In this document: positions 11,425 through 22,263 of the stretch, piece after piece | Position numbering within the stretch: the stretch's first letter is position 1 | Layout: each line of letters begins with the position of its first letter | The notes under the pieces: model-generated | What the model saw: only the letters and a program-made list of their open reading frames with translations | What the model was told of the DNA's origin: nothing | Database searches by the model: none | From: Pelagophyceae sp. CCMP2097 | Lineage: Eukaryota > Sar > Pelagophyceae | Reading direction: 5' to 3' | Length of the DNA: 50,626 nucleotides | NCBI GenBank assembly: GCA_026770575.1 | Contig: MU657260.1 | Span: 42,537-93,162 of the forward strand | Made by a program: the position numbers and the translations under genes

Positions 11425-11752
11425 CGTGCGAGAGGACGGCCTTGGTGAGCCTTAGTGTCAACGCTTTCGCTAGACACACACCGCGAGAATTCTTTCAACT
11501 TTTGCGCATTTTCTTCGTTCCCTCCTCGAGGACGGGGCTGCCGCAGGGGTCCCGCGCCTCGGCGAGGCGCGGCTGCGCGTCAGCAGTGGCATCGCAGCGT
11601 GGCCTATTTTTGAATGAGACCCCTGTTGTTCGCGAGGCACTTGAAGTGAGCTCGGGCCTTCTGCGAGGCGCTCCCGCCGTCGATGCCCGCGCGTCGGGGT
11701 CGCCGAAGAACACTTTCGGCGACTCAATCGTACGCGTCGTGCGCGCGCTTCC
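11425..11752. promoter_or_regulatory. Divergent promoter region between p47-like and C1-VPS9 genes
   Basis: This 328-bp region lies between two divergent start codons. Short open frames on both strands look partly coding, but none joins either neighbour in phase. No core promoter element is clear. A missing 5' exon of the p47-like gene could lie here. Confidence 0.35.
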
Positions 11753-14595
11753 ATGGCGGACGTGGCGGCGCGGCCGGCGGCGACGAGGCAGCTGATCAGC
11801 GTGCGTCGCCGCCCTTGGAGCGTCCCTGTCGACTCGTTTTTAGGAACCGTTCACACGATCTCCCATCCATGGACATGCCTTCCAACCGTCCCTCAGCAGC
11901 GGCGGTGCGTCTCCTCCCAAAAGGCCCCCAAAGACACCACGCCCTGTAGGCGCGAAGTGCGCCGCCTGCGACTATCTCCTCTGGGGGCCGTTTTCTGGAG
12001 CGTGCAAGTGCCTTTTATGCGGTGCGCTGATCCATCGCAAGCGCGCAGCCGGCGTCCTTCAAACGAGCGTCGCGACGATTAACGGCATGAACCGCCCCCA
12101 ACATAATCCCGAGCATAGGTGTCACCTTTCGGCGGCGTTGCCGAGGTGCGCGGCGGTGGCGGCCGGCGCGGCGCCCGCGCCCGCTTCGACTGGAGACGGC
12201 GAGGCCTGGGCCGCGTTCCAGCCGCGGTCCTCTTCTGTCCACGCGTTGCGCTACATGGGCCTGCAGCGCGCGCGAGAAATGGTCTCCGGCGTCTCCGGAC
12301 GCGTGCGCAGACGGACCGCGGCCGCGCAGACCAAAGGTGACGTCGAGGCGACAGTGGAGACGACTGTAGAGTCGACGTTCGAGGCGACGTTTGAGCACGT
12401 CGTCGTCGACGTCGTCGACGCGGCGTCGATCGACGCGGCCGGTGACGAGGCGCCGTCGTACGAGCACGTCTCAACTTGCGAAGTGACGGCGGCCTTTTCA
12501 TGGCAGGTGGCCACGGCCGACCTCGCCAGGCGAAACGCTCACAAGTTGCGCGAAAAGTCGAGCCGCCGCGCGCAGCTCGGCCTCTGGGCGGGGACGACGG
12601 TAGTAGGGACCGTGGCCGGGTCCTTCGTCGGGACAGTCGTCGCGGGGCCCGCAGGCGCGGTGCGTCCGACACTCTTGCCTCGAGACGCGGGGCACTGGAC
12701 GCCGGCGACGCCGGGGCGTAGGTCATGGGCGCCAAGTTGGCGCAGGCGGCCGCGGCCACGATTTTGATCGGCGGGAGCGCGGCCAAGACGGGCGCCTTGG
12801 TGGGCGCCGTGGGCGTCGGGTACCGCCAAAGAGCGCTTTTGATCCAATGCTGCGAGGACGCGGACCGGCGGCGGCAGCGCGCTCGAGACGCGGCGCGCGC
12901 GGCCGTCTGGGGTCCGCACCCGCCAAAGCTCGACGAGTCAGTCCTTTTGCCATCGTCGGCCCCTTTTGCCATCGTCGGCCGCGGCACCATCTAAGCTTTG
13001 CAGGCTCGAGCCCTGGGCCGCTGCCGCCGCCGCCGTCCGCGCGCGCGCCGCCCTCGACGACGCGCCATGCGTGCGTCGTGGCAAACCGCGCTTTGATACA
13101 CCGTTTTATCCGGACGCTCGGATAAACAGGCGTACGGCGAGTGCGACTCCGACGTCCAACTGTCGGAGCGCCTGGCGGCCGTGGACCGCCTCGAGGATCA
13201 GGTGGCGATGTTCGTGCAGTCGACTTTGGACGGCGAGAGCGTCGTCGCGCGGGTCCACGCCGAGCTCCGGTCTCTCTTCCTCGACGAGGCCGAATGGCGG
13301 CCGCGACGCGACGCCGCCACCGACGCGCTGAGGTCCGTGCCGCGTATGTCGTTGGCACCCGGGGCCGCTGCCGGCAGGTGCAACGTTGGGTTGCTTGCTT
13401 AGAATCCACTAGGTGGGCTCGCTTCACCTGCCAAGAAATCGTTATGTTCCACCCAGAGCTCGCCTCCAACGCAGACGTCGTCGGATGCACGTTGGAGGCC
13501 GTGGACCGCGTCGTCTTCTGCGACGCCCACGACCGCGTGATGACAGCGCTCCGCGACGAGTGTGAAGCCCACGACGCCGACCTGGCGCGTTGCCTGCTTT
13601 GAAGCCCCTTCGCCATTCCTTCTCGCCATTCACGAATGCGACCAGGTCGAAGCGTGCGCCGCCCTGCACCGGCACGACGGCGACGGCGTGGCCGACGAGG
13701 GCGCCGCTGAAAGCGACCGAGGTGCAGCCTTGTCGTGGCCTCGCCGTTTCCGACTGTGGCGTAGGCGCCGGCAACGAGTCTCGCGCTCTGCTGGCGCTGC
13801 GGCGCATCTCGGTTTCGAAGCCGCCGCAGGACAAGCTGCGATGCGTGATTTTTGCTTTAGAAGCCCTCGCAGACTCGGCGGACGCCGTTTCAGCAGACGA
13901 CCTGCTCCCTTTGGCCGTGCGCTGCGTCCGCCGCGCAAGAGTCCCCGGCCTCCGGGCCGAGCTCGCCTGCGTCGAGAAATGCTGCCGGTCCGACTTTCTC
14001 GGCATCGAGGGTGCGTCTCGGCATCGAGGGTGCGCGTTCCTCTGGGACGAACCTTTGAGCAACTCGTCGGCAAGGACCCTTTGTTGCGAGCCCGAAAGTA
14101 GGCTACGCTGTCACGACGGTCCAGGCCGCGATCATGGCCATCATCCAGCAGGAGGCGAGCCTCGAGCAGGCCGAGATAGACGCGCGGGCGCGGCACGGTG
14201 GATTCCTGGCCGCGACGTTCGACGACGACGCGCCGGGCCACAGCGCCGAGGCCCGCGAACTGCAGCCCCGAGCGACGCTGCCCGACAAGGACACCGATGC
14301 GCCTGCTGACGCGCCCGCAAACGTGCCCGCAAACGTGCCCGCCGACGCGCCCGCCGAAACGCCTGCCGACGAGCCTGCCGACGCGGACGCTGACGTGCCT
14401 TCCGATGCGTCGGCCGATGCGCCTGTCGACGCACCCGCCGCCGCACTCGCCGCCGTGTCTGCCGACACGCCGGCCGACGAGCCCACCGACGCGCCGGCCG
14501 ACGCGCCGGCCGACGCGCCGGCCGACTCCGAGTCGGACTCGGAAGCGCCGGCTGAAGCGCCACTCAACGCCGCCGCCGTACCGGGAGGGCGATGA
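11753..14595 (+). CDS. C1-domain and VPS9-domain protein (candidate Rab5-type GEF)
   Basis: Exons 11753-11800, 11844-12659, 12722-12936, 13004-13070, 13130-13332, 13413-about 13590, an unresolved junction, about 13730-14010, and 14099-14595. Near the N-terminus is a C1-like zinc domain: HAFQPS, CAACDYLLWGPFSGACKCL, LCGALIH; the Cys expected just after that His is replaced (HRKRA). A glycine-zipper pair of helices follows at 12590-12820 (GTVAGSFVGTVVAGPAGA, GALVGAVGVGY). The VPS9 domain is recognised from MFHPELASNADVVG, PPQDKLRCVIFALEALAD, DDLLPLAVRCV and GYAVTTVQAAIMAII, the last with the conserved C-terminal helix. VPS9 proteins activate Rab5-family GTPases on endosomes. The tail is an imperfect Pro-Ala-Asp repeat (ADAPADAP units). 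The intron at 14011-14098 follows a duplicated donor. Confidence 0.75.
14281..14552 (+). repeat. Coding minisatellite for a Pro-Ala-Asp repeat tail
   Basis: Runs of 12-bp units of the form GCGCCCGCCGAC encode PADA/PADE-like tetrapeptides at the C-terminus of the C1-VPS9 protein. Units are most uniform at 14491-14523 (GCGCCGGCCGAC repeated three times). Acidic, proline-spaced tails of this type are usually disordered. Confidence 0.8.
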
Positions 14596-14772
14596 CAGCT
14601 GCGCGTCTACAACAACCCCGCGGCATCGTGGGGTGTACATATACAGGGCCGATGCCCGCGAGTCGGGGCCCGTGTCCATAAAAAAAGGGTCCCTTCTTCG
14701 AGGCTCCGCGGAACCGCACGCAGGAAATAGAGGGACGTCGCACACGGGCGCGTCACTGCGGTCATTGGAGCC

Positions 14773-16078
14773 ATGGACCTGCTGCGGGGGAAGCCGAAAG
14801 ATTCCAAGGCGAAGAAGGCCAAGGATTTGCTCTTCCGCGCCGCGCTGGCCGAAGTCTTCGTGGCGTTGGCTCAGGGTGGCGCATCGGGAGTCATCTCCAA
14901 ACCGGAACTGATAGCAGTTGGGTTCGAACCCGACTTGTTGAATAAGCTCGACACTTCGGGCGGCGGCGTTGACCAGGCCGCGTTCGTCGATGTCATGGCC
15001 GGCGCCGCCTCGGCGCAAGACGACGACGCGAAGACTCATCGACTTCTACGCGAGTCCATCATGCTCGTGCGTGACCCTACCCTCTAGGAGCGGCGGCCGG
15101 GGCGCATCTATAGCCCCGAAGACGGGGTCCTCCGTCGAGGCGGGAAGGGACCGGTGGCAGAGACTGGCCCTTTTGAACACCGTCTTGATACACAACACCA
15201 CCTCTGGTTTTAAGGTCAAGCGCGTCCTGGAGAAGCGTTCGGCCGCGACCGCGGCGGCGGCGAAGCAGGCCGCGGCGGCGGCGGTCGGCGAGGCCGAGGC
15301 TCGCGAGGCCGATTCTTCTCGAGTCTCTGCTGCCGCCGCGGAGAACGACGCCACGCTGGCCAAGCGCAAGATCGCAGTCGCGGAGGCGCGCGCCGCGTCC
15401 GCCGAGCAGCAGCTCGCGGCCGCGCTCGCGGCCGTGGCCGCCGGCAACGCCGCCGCGGCCAAGGGCAACGCCGCCGCGGCAAAGCGAGGACCCGGCGTCA
15501 TGGAAAGTCATGGTGCTCTCAGTCGTGCGCCGAGGCGCACGCCGGGGCCGACGCGAATCCGTGGCTCTGCGCCTTGCATATATGGCGCTCCCGGAGCTCT
15601 GCGGCCTTTAACTCATTGCATAGGTCCTCGGAGGCGCTCCTCGCGCTGGAGGCCAAGGTCGAAGGTATGGAGACAAAGGACGCGCTGCTGGAGGCGCGGC
15701 GGAAGCGCGCGACGGAATCAATGCACGAGGCCTGTCGCGCCGAGGGTGTGGCGACTGGGGCGATGGAAGGGTTGGAGGCGGTGATTTTCGAGAGAGATGC
15801 TTTGATCAAAAAACAAGAATTGCGCATCAAGGCAGGCAAAGCCGCGTCCAACAAAAGTTTAACGCGGCCCACCGCGGCGCCAGAGGACCGACCCGTCGTC
15901 TTTCCAACGCCTGCACAGTGCTCGCAGCGTGCGCCGCCACACGCGCTCAAAATAGGCCCTTGTTGATGACTATGAGGGCCAGCTCACGGACGCGGCGGAC
16001 GCCGGCGGCGGCGACTACTTTTGCGGCGTCCTCTGCCGCGATCCTGCAACCACGGCCGCAGCCCCGAGCGCGATCTAA
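14773..16078 (+). CDS. EF-hand-like and Ala-rich coiled-coil protein, function unknown
   Basis: Proposed exons 14773-15066, 15215-about 15495, about 15620-15894 and 15956-16078. The first exon resembles a degenerate EF-hand pair (GVISKPELIAVGFEPDLL, LDTSGGGVDQAAFVDVM). The second and third encode a long Ala/Glu/Arg-rich helical stretch (AEQQLAAALAAVAAGNAAAA; ALLALEAKVEGMETKDALLE), a probable coiled coil. The last exon ends GGGDYFCGVLCRDP and a short Ala-rich tail. The exon 1 to 2 intron is best taken as 15067-15214; a shorter phase-1 alternative exists. The exon 2 to 3 junction needs a phase-2 donor that I could not place. I recognise no family. Confidence 0.5.
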
Positions 16079-16514
16079 GACGCGCGCGCGCTCTCGACGG
16101 TCCCCCGCGCGATGACAGATTCGGCCGACGCCACAGGCCGAGCTGTTGACGCGCCGACGCCATGGCCAAGACCGGTGGCCCTCAGTGCGCGCACGGTGCG
16201 CTCTCGACGCGCGGCGCGCGCTCGGAACGCGCTCGGAACGCGCAGATGTGCCGCGCCGGACGACGCGCGGCCGCGGATGCGGCGGCCGGAGCCCTCTTAC
16301 GTAACACCTTTGCGGGCCTCTGACTCGATGCCGACGCTCGCGCGGCCCCGCGCACCTGGGACCGCGGTACCGGACCGCCTCGGGGCACGACAGAGGGAGA
16401 CTCGCTGGGCGCTCGTCCCGTCGGCAGCGCGGCGGAGCGTGCATCTGCCTTTGGGTTGTCTCCGGTGCAAGCCCGAGGATGCCGGGGACCGTCGCGATAC
16501 TCGGTTCCATACGA
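16079..16514. other. Gene-free 3' interval
   Basis: This 436-bp stretch lies between the EF-hand/coiled-coil gene and the end of the glycosyltransferase gene. It contains very GC-rich CGCG runs (16190-16280). Open frames exist on both strands but none has domain or splice support. Confidence 0.5.
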
Positions 16515-18361
16515 TTAGTTATGTACGTAGAGGACCTGGGCGATCTTGTGCACGTCTAGGCTGCGCCGCCGGAGCTCTTGGACGCAGGCTTGGACGTAAG
16601 CAAAATCGGCCGCGTGGTGCCTAGCATCGCGTCCGCATCGGAGCGCGCGTTGGAGCGAGCTGGCTTGCGCGTTGGGTGCGAACAACGCACCTCCATCGGA
16701 ATCCGACATGCCGCGCGACGTCGGTGCGCACGGCCTGCGGCATAAGATGTGGCGACGATTCGTCGTACACGGGCGCCGACGCACGACGGCGCCGACGTCG
16801 AGTGAGCCCATTTCGATCTTGGAGTCGATGTGGCCTGTGTACGGCGGCAGCGCCCGCGGCGCGCCGCCGCCGACGGCGCTTTGTCGCCGCGAATTGTCGG
16901 CGTCGGCGTCGGCCGCGTGCGCGCGCATCGCGCCTTCGAGGAGCGACCTGCGGGCGTCGTTTCGGCGTTGCGGCTCTCGCAAAAGGAGACGCACGCGACG
17001 CATGCGGCGTCGTCGCAGCCGCCGCCGGCGTGGAGCTGCTTGCGAGCGACAAAGTCAGCTGCGACGGCCAAAAAGTCATCTTCGCGGCGGAACCTGCGAA
17101 ATAAGCGCGTGGCGCGTGCCGTCGTCGCGCAATGACGTCGTCTCTCAAACCCGGACGCGGCGCGGAACAATATCTCCTCGACACGGCCGTCGAGGAGCGG
17201 CCGCATCGAAAGCTAGTGGCCGCATCGAGCGCGCCGCGGCCGACGGCGGCGACGCACCGTCTCGCCGTCGTCGTCGCGGCGCGCCCGCGTCACGTCCTGT
17301 GCGCGCGTGAGAGAGGCACCTCGACGGTCGCTCGTCGTCAAGTGGGACACGCACTCGGGCATAAGCGTCGACGGCCCGCTGGTACTCTGTCCCCGCCTAA
17401 GAACGGGTCCCTCCGGGACTGCGATGGTCACGGGGCTTGAAAGAGTGGCGCAAACGGGCTTCGCCTTCTCGTCTCGATGCGGTCCCTCCTTCGTCCGCAA
17501 TCGAGGTGCGCGCCTCGAGTTCGCCTTTCATATCGAGGAGGAAGTCGAAGTGGATCAGGCCGGCTGCCCGATGCGACGCAATCTCGCGGGCGAGGGTCTC
17601 AACCTATTCGACGATGGAGCGAGACGAGCGGACCCTCGCGGTATAGAAGCGGACTCTCGCGTTAAGCGGACCCTCGCTGTCGCACGACCGATGTCATCAG
17701 GAGGACCACCGTCTCGGGCCGCCTGGGGCCTCTCGAGACCCGGGGAGCGCGGGGCCGGGCGCTGGAGCGCGCGAAGAGAGGGACATAATAGTTGTCAATC
17801 CCGGAGAGCACCGTCCACGCAGCATCCGACGCGTTCAAACCGAGCTCGCGCGGGCTATGCCCTGCGCGCAAAGGTGGCGCGGAAGCGGACCGATGGCACG
17901 GAACATAGCGCAGGAAGCGGACCGATGGCGCGTACCGTGGTCGAACGTCGGCCGGTCCGTCGCGAGGAAGCGGATGCGGGGCGACGTGTACTTGCCGACC
18001 TGCGCGGCGCCGTGCGGCCGAGCCGGGCGCCGGCGGGACGCTGCGGGCGCGCGACGGCGGCGACGCGCGCGTCCGGGCCGTCGCTGACGACGGTCAACGT
18101 CCAGTCATCCGAAGACCTGCGAGCCGCTCCGTGAATCGACGCACGCAAGGGCGGTCGGCGTGTGATTGGGTACAACCGCACGCACTGAGCGAGTAAATTC
18201 CCGCTCACTGAAACAGTACATGGGTACACTCACTGAACCAACATGCAGTTGATCATCACTTCGATGGACGCGTCGGGGATGGCCGCGTGCACCGGCGCGA
18301 CGAGGTTGACCAGCGCCGCGCGGCTGACGCGCGACAAGGCGCAGAGGAGCGCCCAGCGCAT
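16515..18361 (-). CDS. Family-2-like glycosyltransferase (first copy)
   Basis: Minus-strand exons supported: 18361-18234; 18116-about 18060; 17999-17936; 17861 to about 17800; 17603 to about 17500; 16834-16785; 16734-16691; 16620-16515. The N-terminus MRWALLCALSRVSRAALVNL leads into the GT-A first strand (LVNLVAPVHA), then MLVQSSDDWTLTVVSDGPD (Q..DW..VV.DGP). SPRIRFLA and GHSPRELGLNASDAAWTVL continue the fold, and SGIDNYYVP takes the place of the usual DXD-like acceptor motif. IHFDFLLDMKG, then KIEMGSLDVGAV, VRTDVARHVGFRW and HKIAQVLYVHN follow, as in eukaryotic relatives. The part between 17500 and 16835 is unresolved. The donor sugar and acceptor are unknown; action in the Golgi or cytosol is inferred. 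It shares a 163-bp promoter with the next gene. Confidence 0.72.
17627..17682. repeat. Short tandem repeat in a glycosyltransferase intron
   Basis: Three diverged copies of an 18-20 bp unit built on AGCGGACCCTCGC lie in the segment between two exons of the minus-strand glycosyltransferase. Confidence 0.7.
17877..17932. repeat. Tandem duplication filling a 74-bp intron
   Basis: A unit containing GGAAGCGGACCGATGGC is present at 17877-17900 and 17908-17932, inside the intron at 17862-17935 of the glycosyltransferase gene. The copies make up most of the intron. Confidence 0.8.
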
Positions 18362-18524
18362 GACCCCAAAATCCCCAAAATGCAAGGTCAAATAAAACAC
18401 CAGATCCTTCAAGTTGTGCAAGGACAACGCGCGCCCGGGTGGCACCCACGCGCCTGCCGATTCGGGGAGGCGGCGCGGCACCCCCAGGCTTTGACCCGCC
18501 CGCCTGCCGCATCGACGGAGCAGC

Positions 18525-19747
18525 ATGCTGTACTCGTACAGCGGCGGCGGCCTGGCGGACGGCCCGGCGTCGCCGTCGAGCACAACCCTATCGGCGTCTC
18601 GGCACCTGCTCCCCTTTTCGGGCTCCACCCCCTACACCACGAACTTCCGCGGGCCGGGCCGACTCTGCGAGCCGCAGCTGGCGCCGCAGCGAGCCGTATT
18701 TTGCGACGTCGCTCGGCGACGCGTCTCGGGCGCGCCCATCGAGGCTTTGCATCGTCTGCAAGAGCGTTATGCGCTGCGATCTTGGTTCCCGGAGGCCGGC
18801 GATTCTGTCGAGGTGCACTCGGCTCAGCGCTGGCGCGCGGGCGTGGTCAAGGCCGTGCACCGGACGCGCAGCGTCGGCATCGTCGAGTCGGAATTCCTTT
18901 ATGATATCCAGCTCACCAACGACGGCTTGTGGACGCCCGACGAGGTCTTGCAGTACAAGAAGCTCTTTAACCGCGCCGATGTCGATTCTTCTGGCGAAAT
19001 CACGTCGGAGGAACTGGTCGACCTCCTCATCGCTTTCAAGCACCCAGACGCCTACGACGACGAGGCTATCCGGGCCATGTTTAAGCGCGTCGACGCGGAT
19101 GGATCGGGCGTTTTAGGGTTTGAGCAGTTTGTAGGGCTCATTTATGTCGAATTGAAAGACGTCATCGGCATCGAGACGTCTCTTTTGTCGCAGCACTCGA
19201 ACAAACTCCGGCGCCTACCAGGCCCGCTCTGCCCCAAAACGAACTTTCTCAGCCTCCAAGCGCAGCCGTTTGCGGCCATAGTAAGGCGCGAGCGGCGCGG
19301 CAAGCATTCGCACTTTGCAGAGACCAGGGAGAAACGACTCGACGCCATGGCTGGCCCCGTACAGCATCGGTCCCGCGCCAAGGCACCCCCGGGGCAGGAA
19401 AGGCCCGTCGTCGCAAGGTGCGCCCTTCGCAGTCCTTTGCGTTTCGAGGATGCCTCGCTAGCTTCCACGGCGCGAGGAACCGACTGGCGACGAACGTGTC
19501 CGTCTACCGTGTCCGTCTGATGCATCCGTCATGGGGGCGACAACTGAGGCCTCGAAAACACGCCAGAGGTGCTAGAGGACAGACTCGTGTTCTTCGTCCG
19601 CGAGACGGGCGCGTCTGGAGCGAGCGTCGTCGGCTCAACTGCCGCGCTAGGTTCGACCCTGCGAACTACGACCGCTTCAGCCGCGCCACGGTGCGGAGCC
19701 GAGCGGCCGCGTTCGACGACACCGACCTCCAAGAGGACGACCTCTGA
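18525..19747 (+). CDS. EF-hand protein with an SH3/Tudor-like N-terminal segment
   Basis: Exons 18525-19417, 19462-19508, 19567-19612 and 19651-19747, about 360 aa, all in phase. Introns are 44, 58 and 38 bp; the last is among the shortest I could justify. Residues ~90-135 (DSVEVHSAQRWRAGVVKAVH, then FLYDI) look like a small SH3- or Tudor-type barrel. Two EF-hands follow with standard loops: DVDSSGEITSEE and DADGSGVLGFEQ, so calcium binding is likely. The third exon reads VLEDRLVFFVRETGA and the last FDPANYDRFSRATV with an acidic end. I do not recognise the family. A calcium-regulated adaptor is a reasonable guess, not a finding. Confidence 0.72.
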
Positions 19748-19791
19748 CCCGCCCGTGTGTGTGTGTGCCCGGCTCACAATATCCATGACAT

Positions 19792-20532
19792 TTACTCGCC
19801 GGGCGCGTCGTCGTCCGAGTCGTCATCTTCGTCGCTTCGCCGCCGCCTCTTGAATTTGAACTGCGCGACGCGCTTCGTGGACTCGGTCTGCGCCGCGGCG
19901 TGGAGGATGCCGTGGTCGAAGGACACGGCGGTCCCGCGTTTCGGTTTGACCTTGATTGTCCGACCATTGGAAGAAAAGACCGTCTCGCCGCCGCGCGCGC
20001 ACGTCGAGAGGTAGATGAGCACCGTCGTGTCGCTCAGCACCTCGACGGCCGGCTCGGCGCGCGCGGCCACCTACGACGACAGTCGACGGCTGGTCACAAG
20101 TCGGTTTGAATAGTCCTCGCCATGACGGTCCCGAGTTTGACGGTCCGGAGTTGGCCACCCGACGCGGCGGCGCACGTTCACGGCGAGGTCGACGTGCGGC
20201 TGCCACGCGTACCTGATGGCATGCTCGCATCCGGGTGGCGCCGCGCGGGCTCCGGCCGCCGACACTCGGCTCTTGCGACGCACCTTGACGCGTAGTGCGA
20301 GAGGCGTATTCTGGAGCCGCGGCTCTCGCAGTCTTCGGGCGGCCAGCCGAGGTTTAGGAGAATGTCGTCGCAGAGAGCGAGGTCGTCGGCGTCGAGGCTG
20401 CGGACAAATCTGCGCAGACGCGTCCAGAGCGACGCTGCTCGAGCGGGCAGGAGCGCACTTCTCTTCGCCGAGGAGGCCGTCGAGGCGCGCCAGCGCCGCC
20501 GCCGGGACGGCGTCTGCGTGGACGACGAACAT
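19792..20532 (-). CDS. 2-oxoglutarate/Fe(II) oxygenase, prolyl 4-hydroxylase type
   Basis: Exons on the minus strand: 20532 to about 20430, about 20410-20284, 20212-20176 and 20070-19792. The iron ligands are visible: H-x-D in AWQPHVDLAVN, and the distal His in DHGILHAA followed by the 2OG-binding basic residue in TKRVAQ. STCARGGETVFS is the usual strand before it. The enzyme should hydroxylate a protein side chain, commonly proline. The start MFVVHADAVPAAALARL may be a weak signal sequence or simply cytosolic. The first two segments are in different frames; only a 22-nt intron or a one-base frameshift near 20410-20430 would join them. The C-terminus is basic then acidic (RRRRSDEDDDSDDD). Confidence 0.78.
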
Positions 20533-20843
20533 GCCACCGGGGCTCAGTCGACTTCGAGCGGCTCGTACAAAGTGGGGGGTCTCTATACCCCCAAGAATTG
20601 GAGACCGAGAGAGGCCGACTATGCGCGGGCCATGGCGACCGCGGCCCGCGCGGCGAGCCGCCACGGAGCGTCGGATCGCGGGCCGAGGGCCGAGACACAC
20701 CCTAGGCCTGTAGCTCCGAGGTCACTGAATAGTTTAACAAAATTTTAGCGAAACCCGCAGGTCGGCGCCGCGCGGAGCACCGCGCGGTACCGCGTAGCGC
20801 GTGTGCCGTCGCTCGTGACCCACTTCTTCCCGGCGCCGTCCCG

Positions 20844-22060
20844 ATGGCGGCTGCGGCGGACGTCATCGACCTCGCGGACAGCGACGCGGAGGAATGCGAG
20901 GACCGCGTAGAGCGCGATTGGAAGCGAGTTCGAGACGAAGACGATGAAAAACTCGCGCGCCGCCTCGCCGCCGAGTGGGCGCAGCCCGACACGGCCGCGG
21001 CCGACGCCGACGTCGCTCGGAGGCTCGCAGAGGAGTGGGCCCCGGCCGCTCAGGGCGACGCGAGTGCGGCGGACGACGAACGAAAGGCGGCGGAAGACCA
21101 CGACCTCGACCTCGCGCGAGCGCTCGCCGCGCAGTGGGACCGCGAAGAGGCCGACGAAGCGGCGCAGCGCGACGAAGCGCCCGCGCCGGCCGTGGCCGCC
21201 GCGGGTGTCGACGCGGGCGTCGACGCGGGCTGCGCAGTGAAGCACGACGCTTCCGTCGAGTGCGAGGCGCCGTCGCACTGCGCGCTCGCCGACGTGCTGC
21301 TGGGCCCCGTGTTTTCCGGCGCGTCGTATGCGGCGCCGCTCGCCGCTTTGGCAATCTACCGTCAGCGGGACACGTGGTCGTGCGGCTTCCGCTGCCTCCA
21401 GACGCTCCTCCGCGCCGTCGCCGTCGACGAAGGTTACTGCGCCGCGCTCCGTACAAACCGCCTCGTTTCCGCCAGTGGCGACTGCGCGGCGACTCTCAAA
21501 GAGCTCCAGCGCGCGCTCGCCGCGGCGTGAGTCCGCGCCTGCCCGAGGGTTGGCGCCCGAGGAATAGTCGGCGCCTGTGAAGGACCCGTTTCAGCGTCAT
21601 CTTCAGGTGGGCTTTCGGGTTTGACGTTGAAGGCGCGCGGCAGCTGAATGGCAAAATTGTGGGTACGAAAAAGTGGGTTGGAAGCGTCGAGCTGGCTATG
21701 GTGTTGCGGCACGCCATGCTCCGCGCCAACACCGAGGCCTTTGCCGCAAAAGTGCACGGCGGCAAAGAAGGGGCGGCGAAGCTTCTTTGTCACTTTTGCA
21801 GAGACTATTTTGGCAATAATTTTGCCGACGGAATGTGGGACAAACAACTCCGGCCGCCCCTAGTCCTCACGGCATCGGGCCACAACGTGGTAATCGTCGG
21901 CGTCGACGAAATGGGCCTCGTCCTCCTCGACCCCCAAAGCGATGTGCCGAAGCGGAAAGCGCAGAAGAGTCTCCGCGCGGAGAGCTACGAGGTCCTCTTC
22001 CTGAGACCAGGCCTCGTCCCGCTCCAAGATCAAAAGATGACGCCCGAGGAACACGTCTAA
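20844..22060 (+). CDS. C78-family cysteine protease, ZUFSP/UFSP-like, with UIM-like repeats
   Basis: Exons 20844-21526 and 21607-22060 with an 80-bp intron, 378 aa. The catalytic half has the C78 pattern: the Cys in TWSCGFRCLQTLL, the His in ASGHNVVIVGVDE and the Asp in LLDPQSD. UFSP enzymes cleave UFM1, while ZUFSP cleaves K63-linked ubiquitin. The N-terminal half carries three similar amphipathic helices (EKLARRLAAEWAQ, ADVARRLAEEWAP, LDLARALAAQWDR) that resemble UIM/MIU ubiquitin-binding motifs, as in ZUFSP. Ubiquitin-chain cleavage is therefore favoured over UFM1 processing, but this is inference. No zinc fingers are present. The stop is convergent with the thioredoxin-like gene 203 bp away. 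Confidence 0.82.
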
Positions 22061-22263
22061 TCTTTAAATGACGCCCCTCTCGCACATTCGTCTTGTCAAT
22101 GGGTTGTGGAGTCCATTTTTCTGCCATCCCGGTTCGGAAGGGTCTGGTATGTTTTATTAGCATGCATGCCGGGCGAGCGATGATCGTCCATGGCCACGCG
22201 TGAGGCATGAGGGTTTTCGTTGATGTGCGTGAGGTGAGGGTTGATTATTCGTGGGTCGACAGT

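Noticed and set aside
11604..11690. Minus-strand segment reading GGSASQKARAHFKCLANNRG with a stop
   Set aside because: It joins no neighbouring exon in phase and the opposite strand is equally open; too short to call.
14921..14932. GGTTCGAACC block resembling a tRNA T-arm
   Set aside because: It is codons for VGFEPD in the EF-hand/coiled-coil gene; no acceptor stem or anticodon arm around it.
13630..15039. 469-residue minus-strand open frame
   Set aside because: Antisense to the VPS9, repeat-tail and EF-hand exons; its Arg/Gly-rich repeats mirror the Pro-Ala-Asp tail and it has no domain.
16560..17104. Plus-strand frames that look coding (for example the end ELLASDKVSCDGQKVIFAAE)
   Set aside because: They lie opposite the minus-strand glycosyltransferase exons, whose introns and conserved motifs (GSLDVGAV, VRTDVARHVGFRW, HKIAQVLYVHN) explain the region. 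GC-rich antisense frames mimic codon bias.
17307..18134. 275-residue plus-strand open frame
   Set aside because: Opposite glycosyltransferase exons and made of repeats; no family features.
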